64,000 nucleotides of DNA from Coffea arabica (Eukaryota > Streptophyta > Magnoliopsida > Gentianales > Rubiaceae): positions 7,380,501 through 7,444,500 of the forward strand of contig NC_092317.1 of assembly GCF_036785885.1 (NCBI RefSeq), written 5' to 3'. Both the position numbers and the translations under genes were made by a program. The notes below the pieces were generated by a model, which had not been told where the DNA came from, did no database searches, and saw only the letters and a list, made by a program, of their open reading frames with translations. The stretch's first letter is position 1. Each line of letters starts with the position of its first letter. Shown in pieces: positions 1 through 11,103 of the stretch.

Positions 1-444
1 TGGGTAAACAACAAAAAAGCCCCTTGTGGTTAGGCAATCATACATAAAAACCCCTTGTGGTTTCATATCATACCAGTCGATACCCCGTGGTTTGAATTAA
101 CTTGAAAAGTGGACGGAAATCGTCAAATATTCGGCGTGTGTCTTAAACGAACTGCAAAGGCGCGTGCATATGCGAAAAACAGATTTCCACCACAAACTTT
201 CACCTGATATGCCTATTTTAGCCTTCACTCTTTAATAATAAGAGACCAGCTTCCGTTTCTTCTGAGTCTTCATTCAATCTGTTTCCAGATTATTCATTAA
301 CTACTGTAGACACCAAATTTTTAGTGTATTTTTATTTACTGTTATTTTTATTTTTCATGCTAGTTTTTATTTACTTTTAGTCTTTTATTTTTGTTTTAAG
401 TCATTTTAGCATAGAATTTATTTTTTTTTTTAAAAAAAAAGAGG

Positions 445-464
445 GAAACCCGCAAGCGGGTTTC
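445..464. repeat. Perfect hairpin, copy 1
   Basis: A 9-bp perfect inverted repeat (GAAACCCGC / GCGGGTTTC) surrounds an AA loop. It is embedded in 'aggg..aggctattta'. The same 20-mer recurs at 663-682. Confidence 0.9.
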
Positions 465-662
465 AGGCTATTTAACAAATTACTTAAAAAAAAAAAATTT
501 TTTTTACATGCAAGCTGCGTTGAGTTGCACATGCCCATCGGAGGGCCCTAGGATGCCCAGCAAACCTCCCCTCTCATCCTCACCCTTCAGGTGAGGGTTT
601 GAGAGTATGTGTTTGATATAAATAGAACAGAAACGCAGCTTTTAGTCATTTTACATAAGGGG

Positions 663-682
663 GAAACCCGCAAGCGGGTTTC
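663..682. repeat. Perfect hairpin, copy 2
   Basis: Identical to the palindrome at 445-464, including the flanking 'aggc..tattta'. The two copies form a direct repeat 218 bp apart inside the LTR-like remnant. Confidence 0.9.
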
Positions 683-1539
683 AGGCAGGCAGGCTATTTA
701 AACTTACTTGCTTTTCTTGACTTCCTCTCCTCAACATTGCTCCTTTCCTGCATATTGTCCCCCACTGCCTCCATCATTTGCTTTCTTATGCCCTCCGATT
801 CCTTATTTAACACGATTTGCTTTGATTTTATTTAGCAGATCATCGACTCAAGCCCTGGATTTTGTCCAAGACATTTTTTGTTTTCATTTTGGATTTTTGG
901 GTGTGTATTTATCGCAGACTTGTTTCGTTTACTTTTTAATTGGAAAAGGCGCCAGAATGGAATTCCCTAAAATGCCCCTTTTGTATTGCACGATTATGAA
1001 CCTAATGGAAATTATACGGTGGCGCCGCTGCAAAGATCCTTGATTGGAACCGATATATAGGTTTAGGGATCCAATTGGCTAGAAATAATATATAGGGACT
1101 AAATTGACGGAAAAAAAAAGTTTAGGGATTAAATTGGCGATTTTCCCAAATTTTAGCCCACTAAGATTTTTTTCTGGCTCCGCCACTGCTGACACGTGGT
1201 AGTTGTCCCGTTTGATTTCAGCCACAATATCTCTTTCCTAATTCCTACTCTACCTTCTTGAAATTTCCATTTGTTATTTTACTATTTTCCATTAATAGAT
1301 TTCTTTTGAAAAAAAAAATTAGATTTCCAATTCAAGCATCCTACTTGGCACGTCACAAGCACAACACCCCAGCCCCCCCCCCCCCCTCTTCCTACTCTGT
1401 ATATTTCTTTCTTTGGTTCATCTTTCATATATTCACCACTCAAATCTCTGCTTTCAAGATCTCTCTGCCTGTTCAGCCTTCATCTTTTACTTGTTTACGG
1501 CAACCCATTTTCCATTTTTAGTAGTTCTTGAAGAAGAAA

Positions 1540-4334
1540 ATGGTGGCTGAGGCTCCTGTAAGTTTTGTTTATATGTACAGTGTTTTGAGTGGTATTACTT
1601 TTTCTTTTACAAGATTTTGGTTCTGCTGCTTTCCTATTCTTTATTTTAAAAAAAAAAAAAAATTATCCCATGATTTGTGGAGAATATTATGAATTGTTAA
1701 AAGGGTTGCGAAGAATGTTTCAATTGAATAGAGATATTGGTTACTAATTGGGATTGGTTGGTCAGTCGCTTTATGGACAATGGTGTGGTTATTTTAGTTT
1801 TGAGCTAATTATTTTGGATATTACAGCTAGAAGATATTGCTTTCTTGGAAAAAGTTTGATTCTTGAATTGACTTCTGTAACACTGAATAAAAGTTATCTT
1901 GATTAAAAGGCTTGTGAATTGGAATTGAAGGCTAGCTTTTTCATTCTGAGGCTATGAGTTTATAGTGGTTAAGTAGTTCAGCTAGCTTTAGTTTCGGTTT
2001 GATTGTGGTACAATTTTTGTGAGAATAGATGGCTATATAATCTAGTTTGAGACCAGGAGATTATGTTAGGAGAGAGGATGCTGTTGTAAACTAAAGAAAT
2101 TTAGAGCATAGGGGGATGTTGAGGATTTTTCGCTTGTATTCTTGGGCCTTTTGGGAAAGTGGATCGCTTGATGCGGTAGAAACGGGGGAGCTTTTGTTGG
2201 GGAAATTGCAAAAGGCTATCACTGGAGGCACTTCATAGCTTACGTGGTCTGTCCAAATTGGGTAAATAAGTGGGGCAGGATGGATCTTTTCTGGATTGAT
2301 GTATGGTTTGAATTGCATCTCAAAAATCTGAAGTTTTTATGCCCTATTTTGTAGGATCTAATTGAAGGCACTAGCCATGATGTATCTTTGGGTATGCGGG
2401 CTCATTTGGAAACTACAGCAGCTCAAACTCAGGCCTTAACTGAAATGGGAAATGGATATGCACCAAAGGTCTTACTCCCTTCTATGATGCTGCTAAACTG
2501 TTTACCCTCCTTTGCTCATTTTGGCTCCCAAAATTATTCATTTCTCCATAATTAGATGTTTAGTGCCTATATACAATAGGTGAGGAAGCCATATACCATC
2601 AAAAAACAAAGAGAAAAATGGACAGAGGAAGAACACCAGAGGTTTCTTGAAGCTCTAAAGCTGTATGGTCGTGCTTGGCGCCAAATAGAAGGTGAGTATG
2701 GAACAGGGTTGTTCAGCTGCATTACAATGTTTTTCCCTTCTTGATTGCTTGTTCTCGATAATCTTTCTTAAAGAGTAGAGGAAACAAGTGAATAGGCTGC
2801 CTGAACCTTAAGTGGAAAGTAGTATGTTAAACTTGTCTAAATACTATTCTGGCGATGCAGAACATGTAGGCACAAAAACTGCTATTCAGATTCGTAGCCA
2901 TGCTCAGAAGTTTTTTGCCAAGGTTGGTGTTGTATTTAAACTGATCCTTTCATAAGTTTTATGCATATTCACACTTCGATAAGCAAGTTGGCTGATCCGT
3001 TGCTCTGTGGTTCATATTACTCTAAGGTGATGAGGCAGAGGTGATGCCTTATCTTTCAGATTGCTGACCGAGATTTTCCTTTCTAACAGGTTGCACGTGA
3101 TTCTAATGAATGTGAGGGTTCCCTTAATCCAATTGAAATCCCTCCTCCTCGGCCCAAGAAGAAACCTGCTCATCCTTACCCTCGTAAAGTGACGGACGTT
3201 ACTAAAGCAATGCTAGATGATCCACATCAACCTGAACAAGCCCCTCCATTCAAGAGGTCAGGCGAAGAAAGGAACAGTAGGTCACCTACTTCAGTTCTGT
3301 CTGCACTTGGATCGGATACAAGTGGATCTCCATTTTCTGAGCCGCAAAGGTCTCACCTTTCGCCAGTGTCGTATACTACTGATGATGCACACTCTGCTAT
3401 TGTTCAGTTAACTGAAAATGATAATGAATGCATGACATCTGACTCATCTGTTGAGGAAGAGAAAGAATATGGTGATGCAATTCTGTTGGCTGCTTCTGCA
3501 ACCCAGGATGATGAATCAGCAATGGTACCGCAGCATATCCTATTATTTTCCTATTCCTATATTCTGGTTGTTTAGTCTACTAATGCCTATTTAGTTCTTT
3601 ATGAGTTTAGCTGTTTCTTATATTCATTTGATTTGTGGTTTCAGGAACTCGATTTGCTGACACTTGGTAGAGCGTGTCCTGCTGAAGATCCTGCTTTTGA
3701 ACAAGCTCCGGCCACAATTAAGTTGTTTGGAAGAATGGTAGAGATTAAAGAGAATCAAAAGTTGTCTTCATCAGCACCTGAGAATTCTGAACTATCCCCT
3801 TCCCACTCCATGAAAGAGAAATTAGACATTAGAAATGGCCGCCATATGATAGGTTCTGCAGAAAATACTATAGATTCACAGGTTAATTTGTCATTGGTTC
3901 CGAGCTGCATTACCCCAGTGGCTTGCTTAGTACCACAGTATGCAGTAAGTGAGGATTTTGGACAACTGGGTTCCATTCCCCATATGATACCGATGTGGAC
4001 TTGGTCTCATGGTCCACTGTTGCCAAATCTTTCTTTGAGCAACCAAACAGCTATAGAGAATTCTGTGAATAATCCATATAAAGGGGCTGTTGAGAATGAA
4101 GAACCTCAAAGGGAAGGATCCTTAACTGATTCAAACAGTGGGTTGGTTACTGCAGCCAAGAGCGGGCAGAAAATTTTTGATGCTATTCAGTCTAAAAATT
4201 TAGCTAATGTTGAGAGACAGAGGTCTACCAAAGGGTTTGTGCCATACAAAAGGTGTTTGGCAGAGAGAGATGCAACATCATCTCTTGTTGCAGCTGAGGA
4301 GCGGGAGGGCCAAAGAGCCCGTATTTGTTCATAG
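1540..4334 (+). CDS. RVE7: REVEILLE 7 (EPR1)-type single-MYB transcription factor
   Basis: A nuclear, clock-related MYB-like transcription factor of the CCA1/LHY/RVE family; members bind the evening element. Coding exons: 1540-1557, 2355-2468, 2580-2691, 2861-2922, 3090-3524, 3645-4334. Together they make 476 residues and all introns are GT-AG. The single MYB repeat spans about residues 48-102 and ends in the family signature SHAQKFF (residues 94-100). The family's proline-rich PPPRPKKKPAHPYPRK follows it. A C-terminal block GFVPYKRCLAERD, then TSSL and QRARIC near the stop, matches RVE7/EPR1 better than RVE1. The protein is longer than Arabidopsis RVE7 (about 350 residues), mainly through an expanded, Ser-rich middle. 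The start lies in a six-codon first exon with a purine-rich context (aagaagaaaATGG). RVE1 or RVE2 remain possible orthologues; family membership is firm. Confidence 0.9.
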
Positions 4335-5885
4335 CACCTTCGGTTATATCCTAATTCCCATGAAGCACTTTTTTCAGAATTTCTCAGTTTTATCTGGGCT
4401 AAGTCATTTTTATAGAGGGTTCCGATCCTATTGACGAGCTAATTCAGGTGATGTGCAGAGAATTAACAGTTTCATGTATGAGAAGATCTTCAAGATGCTA
4501 CCAATTGGTGGGATATTCTGTTGAAAATCAGAGTCAGATAAGCTATGCTTTTTCACAGTGATCAGGAAGCGCCGCCAACAAGGGAATGGCTTCCGACAAG
4601 TGATTTTTCATTGATCTGTCAGATAATGAATTTGGTAAGTTCATCAAGACGTGTTCATAAGTGTTTCTTTTTCACAATGATGTCTACTGACTTCTGTAAT
4701 CCTTTTCATTTCTTCTTTCTACATCTAACTGTAACCTGAGGAAAATATTTGTAATTGTGAATCTATCAATAACATTTCTTCCTGGAATTGATACAGCTTC
4801 CATGTTGTAAGTAGGGTTGCTTCTTTTCTAAATTTGTTTCCCCTTAAATTCTATTCATCCTCTTGCTGCTCTTGCTATATAAGCTGAAAGATGTTAGCCC
4901 TTTCTAGTTTGATAGGCTCTGAAGTGATCTATCATCTATGAGAAAAGTTGTGATGGAAGTAAGAGCCCGTGCCTGCCTGCTTGACTACCCAACTGTTGCA
5001 ACGTACAATATGACAGCTTTTATAGTGGAAAAGCTTGTAATTGTTACAAGGGAAACCAGTGGCTGGCTGGTTTGCAGCGGACAAGGGGCACGAACGGTTG
5101 TTGGTCGTCTAGAATATAAGGTTTAACAAACATCGTGCAGCTTTGACTTGATTAATATGTACAGGACCACATGAACAATAATAGTTGAAGATAATAATAA
5201 TGTCTCTCCAGTTGTCGTTCCTTCTCCTCTCTAGGTTGGGTTTGGGTGGATGCTATTGTGCATCGTCTAGGTAAGGTTGAAGGCCAAGATTGTCAGCAAC
5301 TAGTGAAATTATTTGGTTTGATAAAAGGAGGAAACTTTGACGGTACAATTAGGCAGCATGAAAGGTATTTAAGTGGACCGATTGCTGTGAATATCCGCAG
5401 ACATAATTAGGGTCGTCTTCCCAAATCAGGAAAAATGGAGAATATCAGCAGATTGAAAAACTTATTTGCAGTTGGACCATTTTCATTGAAAAGCCATTCA
5501 GAAGAAATGAATGATGAAGTTCAGACATTCTCAGTAATATTTTGAACAACCCTTATAGAGCTTGATTTTGAAGGGGATTCTAAGTAATATTTTGCTTCAT
5601 CAAATTATTTGCCTTTTTCATATTGTAATATAGAAAAGTAATTATAACATGTCCCATTCACTTTGGAGATAATAATTTATTAAAAAAAGGTCTGACTCAA
5701 GGATATCCCCGTGCATTGCACGGATTTGTTTGGATGGAGATTATTTGTCAAATTTTATTTCCTTACACGATCAACATATTTTCCAATCACTTTCTTATCT
5801 TGTATATATCATATAAAAAAAAAAATGTTACAGTATTTTTTTTTTCAAAAAATTATCCTAAATAATCCGCTGTCCAAATACATTG

Positions 5886-5958
5886 TTGCATTAAAATCTT
5901 TATCCTACCTTGTCTGATTCAAAGTATATGTGACCAGAATTAGCTCAAACCATAAGTG
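5886..5958 (+). repeat. Diverged direct repeat, copy 1
   Basis: It begins 'ttgcattaaaa' and contains 'tcctaccttgtc', 'atgtgaccag' and 'gctcaaac'. The same order of blocks returns at 6224-6297 with scattered substitutions. Confidence 0.8.
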
Positions 5959-6223
5959 ACTGATGATGAAGTTCAGATTTTCTAGCAAGTGAAGGCTGAA
6001 GATTGACATTTTTTTTTTTTTTTTTGCAACGGTAATATTTTTATAACCTATTTTAGGGGAGGGAGAGTCAATGAGTAGAAACTCCACAAGAGAAACCCAC
6101 TGAAAGTCGTCATGTATAGTAATAAATTGGTGGAAGGTAAGGGTTGACTATCAAGACTTGAGTGCTTAATGGTGACCACAAAGGGCTGCTGGCCTGATGA
6201 ATGACTGAGTAGTTGAAACTCTA

Positions 6224-6297
6224 TTGCATTAAAAGCCTGATCCTACCTTGTCAGATACAGAGTACATGTGACCAGCATCGGCTCAAACAAGAGGTGT
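6224..6297 (+). repeat. Diverged direct repeat, copy 2
   Basis: The partner of 5886-5958, offset about 338 bp. It lies just upstream of the LINE insertion point but outside its target-site duplication, so it predates or is independent of the insertion. Confidence 0.8.
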
Positions 6298-6402
6298 CTA
6301 TGTTTACAAGTACTTCCTGGTTGGCATACACATAAAGCCATAACTTGCCCACTGTGAGGTATATTACATTAGCCGAAAAAGAGGACCATATTTTCAAGTC
6401 TC

Positions 6403-6418
6403 AACTGTCAACTTGATT
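6403..6418 (+). repeat. LINE target-site duplication, 5' copy
   Basis: The 16-mer aactgtcaacttgatt is identical to 11088-11103, directly after the poly(A) tail. The two outer bases AA at the 3' copy could belong to the tail, so the duplication is 14-16 bp. Confidence 0.93.
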
Positions 6419-6420
6419 GT

Positions 6421-6861
6421 CCTCAAACTAAGGAGGATGTCAAACAGGACCGGGTGGAACTAATGGAAATAACGGTTGAAAACATCATGACGGATGAGAA
6501 CTTCACCTCTCTCGGAGATTCCGTTGTAGTGCCAGCAGATGCAATCCAAGGAGTAAGCAGACATAATCCTGCAGGGAAGGCGATGGGATTTAAAGGCAGG
6601 AAGCAGGTTAAGGTAGCCAGGAAAGATGGCAAAGGACAACAAAGTCAGCTGGGTAGAATACCGCTATCAGATGTGGACATGAACATTGAAGCTACTTCTG
6701 TGGCTGCAAAAAGGAAACCTTCAGAGGAGGAGGAAGAAATCAACCTTATGCAAATTGATGAGGGCTTGGCGAAGAGGTGTAAGCGGAAGCAAGGTTGCGA
6801 TGAGTTGCCAATTTCTGAGGTCATGGAGGCCAGCCTTAAGTGGTCTCCCAAGATCACATGA
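6421..6861 (+). CDS. LINE ORF1, C-terminal fragment
   Basis: The frame is open from the truncation point (CCT at 6421) to a TGA at 6859-6861. Its N-terminus is missing, so there is no true start; the first in-frame ATG is at 6463. The visible part is low-complexity and charged (KAMGFKGRKQVKVARKDGKG, then KRKPSEEEEE), resembling the nucleic-acid-binding tail of plant LINE ORF1. The upstream gag-like domain and zinc knuckle, if they existed, have been lost. It ends in a 4-base ATGA overlap with ORF2. Confidence 0.75.
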   Translation, partial: PQTKEDVKQDRVELMEITVENIMTDENFTSLGDSVVVPADAIQGVSRHNPAGKAMGFKGRKQVKVARKDGKGQQSQLGRIPLSDVDMNIEATSVAAKRKPSEEEEEINLMQIDEGLAKRCKRKQGCDELPISEVMEASLKWSPKIT

Positions 6862-9800
6862 TAGTTGCGGCGTGGAATTGTCGAGGGGCAGGGAGCTCCT
6901 TGACTATTCCCTGTCTTAAGGAGGTAATCCACCTTCACTCCCCTAATATTATTTTTTTATGCGAAACTAAAAACCAAAAAAAATTTTTAAATGGCTTTAA
7001 AAGGAAAATAGGATTTGAGGAAATGGCTTTAGTGGATCCTGTAGGTAAAGCTGGTGGTCTTGCTGTTTTTTGGAAAAAGGCTACCAATGTTTTGGATGTT
7101 TTATCTACCCCCTTTACTTTGGAACTTATGTTGAATATTGATAATGATGCTGGGACCTGGTGGTGCATTTTTGTTTATGCTAGCACTGATGATAATATGA
7201 GGAAGAACCAATGGGATTTTTTGACTAATAGGAGCAAAATCTGGGGTAAAAACAAAGTTTTAATTGGGGATTTTAATGACATTATTTCCAACGATGAAAA
7301 ATGGGGGGGCAGAGTGAGGCCTAATTGGACGTTCTCTGACTTCAAAGGCTTCATTAACAACAATGAGCTCCTGGATATTGGTTTTGAGGGCCTCCCTTGG
7401 ACTTGGAGTAACCTGTGGGAGGGGGATGGAGAAATTAAACAGAGATTGGATAGAGCTCTTGCAAGCGAAGAGTGGTGTGAAGTGTTCAAAGATGCAAGAG
7501 TGACCCATTTTGAAGTGGAAGCATCTGATCACAACATCCTCCTCCTGGAGACAGAGCCTAGAATCAGAAAACCAAAAAGAAGATTTCACTTTGACTCCAG
7601 ATGGTTGCAATACAGGGAAGTGGAGGGCATAATCCAAGAGGCGTGGGGTAAAAACCAAGTGGGGTCTAGAGGAGTGAGAATCAGCAGGAAGATCAAACAG
7701 TGCAGAATGAATCTTTCAGCCTGGAGTAGAACGCTGAAGCTAAATAGCAAAAAAGAAATCAAAAGAATCAAAGAGGAGATTCATGCTACAAGGTCCAGGA
7801 ACGGTAACAATGCTAAAGAGGCCATTAAAATGCTTAGGAAGCAGCTTTCTGAAGCTTATAAACAAGAGGAACTTTATTGGAACCAGAGGGCTAGAATCAA
7901 TTGGCTTCAAAAAGGGGATAAGAACACAGCTTATTTTCATGCTGTGGTGAATGGCCGAAGGAAGCGGAATAGAATTACCAGGCTTGAGAAGGAGCAAGGG
8001 GGTTGGTGCACAACCGAGGAGGAGTTTGGAGAGGAGATTACTCAATTCTATAATCAGCTTTTCACATCTTCGAAGCCATCAGACTTTGATGAGATATTAA
8101 ATGGTATTCCGAGGACTATCACTGAGCAGATGAATTTGCAACTTACCAGACCTGTTACTGAGAAGGAAATCAGAATTGCTGTGTTCTCCATGCACCCAAA
8201 CAAATCCCCAGGGCCTGATGGTATGTCCCCTGTGTTTTTTCAAAAATTTTGGAACATTATCAAAGTTGATATTATTGATACTATCCAAGGATTTTTTCAT
8301 TCTGGCTTCCTCTCCAAAGCTATCAATGAGACACTGGTCACTCTTATTCCTAAAATAGACAACCCCCTCAATCTTGCTCACTTTAGGCCTATCAGTCTGT
8401 GTAATGTTTTTTACAAAATAATTTCCAAGATTTTGGTGAACAGACTCAAACCTCTTCTTAACTCTTGCATTAGTTACTCTCAGGCAGCCTTTGTTCCTAA
8501 TAGGCAAATACTTGACAATGTCATGGTTGCTCACGAATATATGCACTGGCTGAAATAAAAAAGGAAGGGGAAGGAAGGGTACATGGCCATTAAGCTTGAC
8601 CTTTCCAAAGCCTATGATAGAGTCGAGTGGAATTTCCTTTATGCCATTTTCTGTAAAATGGGATTTGCCCCTCTGTGGATTAGATGGATGCATAGCTGTC
8701 TTTCCTCTGTGTCCTATTCTTTCAATATTAATGGTGTGAAGCGAGGGTATGTTAATCCTTCTAGAGGAATTAGACAGGGAGATCCCCTTTCCCCGTACCT
8801 ATTTCTGTTCTGTGCTGAAGGGCTTTCTAATCTCCTAAACAATGCTGTCAGTAACAAACAAATTTCAGGTGTCAAAATTGCCAGACAAGGTCCCAATATA
8901 TCCCATTTGTTTTTTGCTGACGACTCTCTCATTTTTTGTAAAGCTAATGGTGATGAAGCAGGGCACATAAAAGAGATACTGGAATGCTATGGAAAAGCCT
9001 CAGGACAACAAGTCAACATCAACAAATCAGCAGTCATCTTCAGTAAAAACACAGGCAGCAGGGAGAAGGAGGAGGTGCTACAGAAATTAGGAGGAATCCA
9101 ACAAGTTACACAAGGAAAGTACTTGGGCCTACCCCTAGTGGTTGGAAGATCGAAAAACAGCGTGTTCAGATTCATTAAAGAAAATTTGATGTCTAGGTTG
9201 CAGAACTGGAAGGGGAAATTGCTGAGTAATGCAGGGAAAGAGGTGCTACTCAAGTCAGTTGCCACTGCTCTTCCATCCTATGCCATGTCCGTGTTCAGAT
9301 TATCAAAGAGCCTGTGCAAAGAGCTAAGTGGTTTAATGGCCAGATTTTGGTGGGGAAATGATCAAGGGGAAACAAGAATGCATTGGAAGAAATGGGAGGA
9401 TATTGCTGATAGGAAAGAAAATGGTGGTCTTGGATTTAGGGATCTGCTCTGTTTCAATGAAGCTTTGCTTGCCAAACAAGTTTGGCGACTTATTACCTGT
9501 CCCAACTTGTTAGTAAGTAAAGTCATGAAAAACAGATATTTCCCTAATTCCAATATCTTTCAATCCAAAGTAAAAGCTGGAGCTTCATGGATTTGGCAAA
9601 GTTTGCATAGCTCTATTAAGTTGCTTGAAAGTGGAATCTGGAAGCAAGTTGGGGATGGATCAACAGTGGAAATATGGGAAGACAGATGGTTAGATATTTC
9701 AAAAAATGGAAGAATCTCCTCCCCAAAACCAAATGGCTACCAACTAACCAAAGTTAGCAGTTTGATCAAGGGGAGGAAATGGAACAATGACATCATTCAA

Positions 9801-11012
9801 GGACTGTTTTCAAAGGAAGAGGCAGAGGCGATTATGGCTATTCCCCTTAGCGTATTCCAAAAGAAGGACAGATTCAAATGGAGATTTACAGATAATGGTT
9901 GCTATTCTTCTAAATCTGGGTATGCTAAGGCCAAAGAGAGATTCAAAGAGAGCAGTGAGAAAAATAAGGCGAAGGTAAACTCCAGTACAAACAAGGAAAG
10001 ATCCAAGGTCTGGAATCAACTTTGGGGTCTGAATATCAAACATAAAATTAAACATTTCTTGTGGAAATGTCTTCATTGTATCCTCCCAACCAATGAGGAA
10101 ATTTTTAGAAGGACAGGCAAGGGTGATCCGTTATGCAAATGCTGCGGGGAAGAACCAGAAACGACTGAACATGCACTTTTTCACTGCAAATCTAGAGTGC
10201 TGGCTTGGGCAACATTTCCTGTCTCCTGGGACGGCATCGAAGAACATAACTGGAACTTTTGGAAATGGTGGGAACATATGCAGGGTGCCAGAGCAAGAGA
10301 GGATGGGATTAAACACATTGAAATTACAGCAAATTTCCTCTGGCAAATTTGGAAGGCAAGAAACGGGTGGAACTTTAACCAGGATCTAAAAGGAAGTGAC
10401 CTGATATCCAAAAAAGCAATGGAAGAATGGATAGAGTTTGATGAAGCAGGAAGGAATTCAGAGGTGACCAATGGTACGGGCCCCCAACCAGAGGACAGAC
10501 AGAGCATGTTAGCTGGTCTAATGGAACAACATGTTTCCATTATGTATACGGATGCAGGAATGAATCAAACCAGAATGAAAGCAGGAATTGGAATCATTGC
10601 TAAAACTATCAATGGCAGGATTCTGACGACTTGGTCTATCCCGCAGCCAGGAGGTAGAGATGCAGCTGAATTGGAGGCTATCGCTATTAGAACAGCTCTG
10701 AGCAAGGCTATTGAGGAAGATATGACATCCTTATTGATCCTCTCGGACTGCAAAGCAGTGGTGGATAGGATCAATTTAGGAGGCCATGGTCTAACCTCTC
10801 TGGACATGCTCATTGAAGACATAAAGCAGTTGAGTCTTTCATTCTGGAAATGCTCCTTCTTTCACATAAGGAGAGAATTGAACCTGTGTAGCCATAGGCT
10901 AGCTAAGTTTGCTGTTAACTTGGTACATGAAACTAGGTGGAAGCAATCCTTCCCTGTGTGGCTTAACAAAGAAGCCCACAATGATTTCCTGGCAGTTGCC
11001 AGCCTTTTGTAA
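6858..11012 (+). pseudogene. LINE ORF2 (endonuclease / reverse transcriptase / RNase H), one premature stop
   Basis: The frame starts at ATG 6858, inside the ATGA that ends ORF1. Endonuclease motifs are visible: WNCRGAGS, CETKNQ, GDFND and SDHNILLL. Reverse transcriptase motifs follow: NKSPGPDGM, PISLCNV, AIKLDLSKAYDRVEW (motif A), GIRQGDPLSPYLF and FADDSLIF (catalytic FADD). Next come the zf-RVT region (CKCCGEEPETTEHALFHC) and a C-terminal RNase H (YTDAGMN, AELEAIAIRTAL, LSDCKAVVDRI). A TAA at 8556-8558 interrupts the frame eight codons before MAIKLDL of motif A; both sides are in the same frame. A single A-to-T change (AAA to TAA) could explain it. No other stop or frameshift is seen up to TAA at 11010-11012. 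It is therefore a nearly intact but inactive copy, unless the stop is read through. Confidence 0.93.
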
Positions 11013-11087
11013 ATCTGCTATGCAGACTAATCATTGAATTATATAATACAGCTGAAGTTTGACAAAAAAAAAAAAAAAAAAAAAAAA

Positions 11088-11103
11088 AACTGTCAACTTG
11101 ATT
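11088..11103 (+). repeat. LINE target-site duplication, 3' copy
   Basis: An exact copy of 6403-6418, directly after the A-tail. It marks the downstream edge of the LINE insertion. Confidence 0.93.

Larger units (their letters stand above)
305..960 (+). mobile_element. Probable LTR remnant (Ty3/gypsy-like)
   Basis: The stretch opens with TGTAGACACC at 305-314, a common start of plant Ty3/gypsy LTRs. A T-rich block follows, with a TATA-like 'gatataaatag' near 615-625 and a GC-richer block at 520-600 that could be LTR leader. No gag or pol reading frame and no second LTR are visible, so it would be a solo or truncated LTR. The 3' boundary is a guess and I could not identify a target-site duplication. 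Confidence 0.35.
1..1539. other. Intergenic and 5' flank of the MYB gene
   Basis: No coding sequence is supported here. Bases 1-160 carry repeated short units of the type 'ccccttgtggtt', common in plant transposon ends. Bases 305 to about 960 look like an LTR remnant (separate entry). At 1060-1130 the phrase 'tttagggat..aaattggc' is repeated, again typical of degenerate transposon DNA. A run of 14 C lies at 1373-1386. The stretch from about 1390 to 1539 is pyrimidine-rich and is probably promoter plus 5'UTR of the downstream gene. Confidence 0.6.
4335..6418. other. 3' flank of the MYB gene and intergenic DNA
   Basis: The first few hundred bases are probably 3'UTR of the MYB gene. Around 5235-5410 there is an open plus-strand stretch of more than 50 codons without an ATG start. 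I do not recognise it and do not call it a gene. A diverged direct repeat of about 73 bp lies at 5886-5958 and 6224-6297. The stretch ends at the 5' target-site duplication of the LINE. Confidence 0.6.
6419..11087 (+). mobile_element. 5'-truncated L1-type LINE retrotransposon
   Basis: A non-LTR retrotransposon insertion of about 4.67 kb. It is bounded by a perfect 16-bp target-site duplication and ends in a poly(A) tail (about 11064-11087). From 5' to 3' it holds the end of an ORF1-type frame (6421-6861), then ORF2 (6858-11012) with AP-endonuclease, reverse transcriptase, zf-RVT zinc motif and a C-terminal RNase H domain. This is the plant L1 arrangement. The 5' end lacks the usual gag-like N-terminus, as expected from incomplete reverse transcription. 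The identical duplication and nearly intact frames point to a recent insertion. The element sits between two tail-to-tail host genes, so it probably disrupts no coding sequence. Confidence 0.96.

Noticed and set aside
5235-5410. Open stretch without ATG downstream of RVE7
   Set aside because: No recognisable protein and no clear splice signals; it may be 3'UTR or intergenic.
5955-6000. C/D snoRNA-like boxes (tgatgatga ... ctga)
   Set aside because: Spacing is too short, there is no terminal stem, and similar phrases occur nearby by chance.
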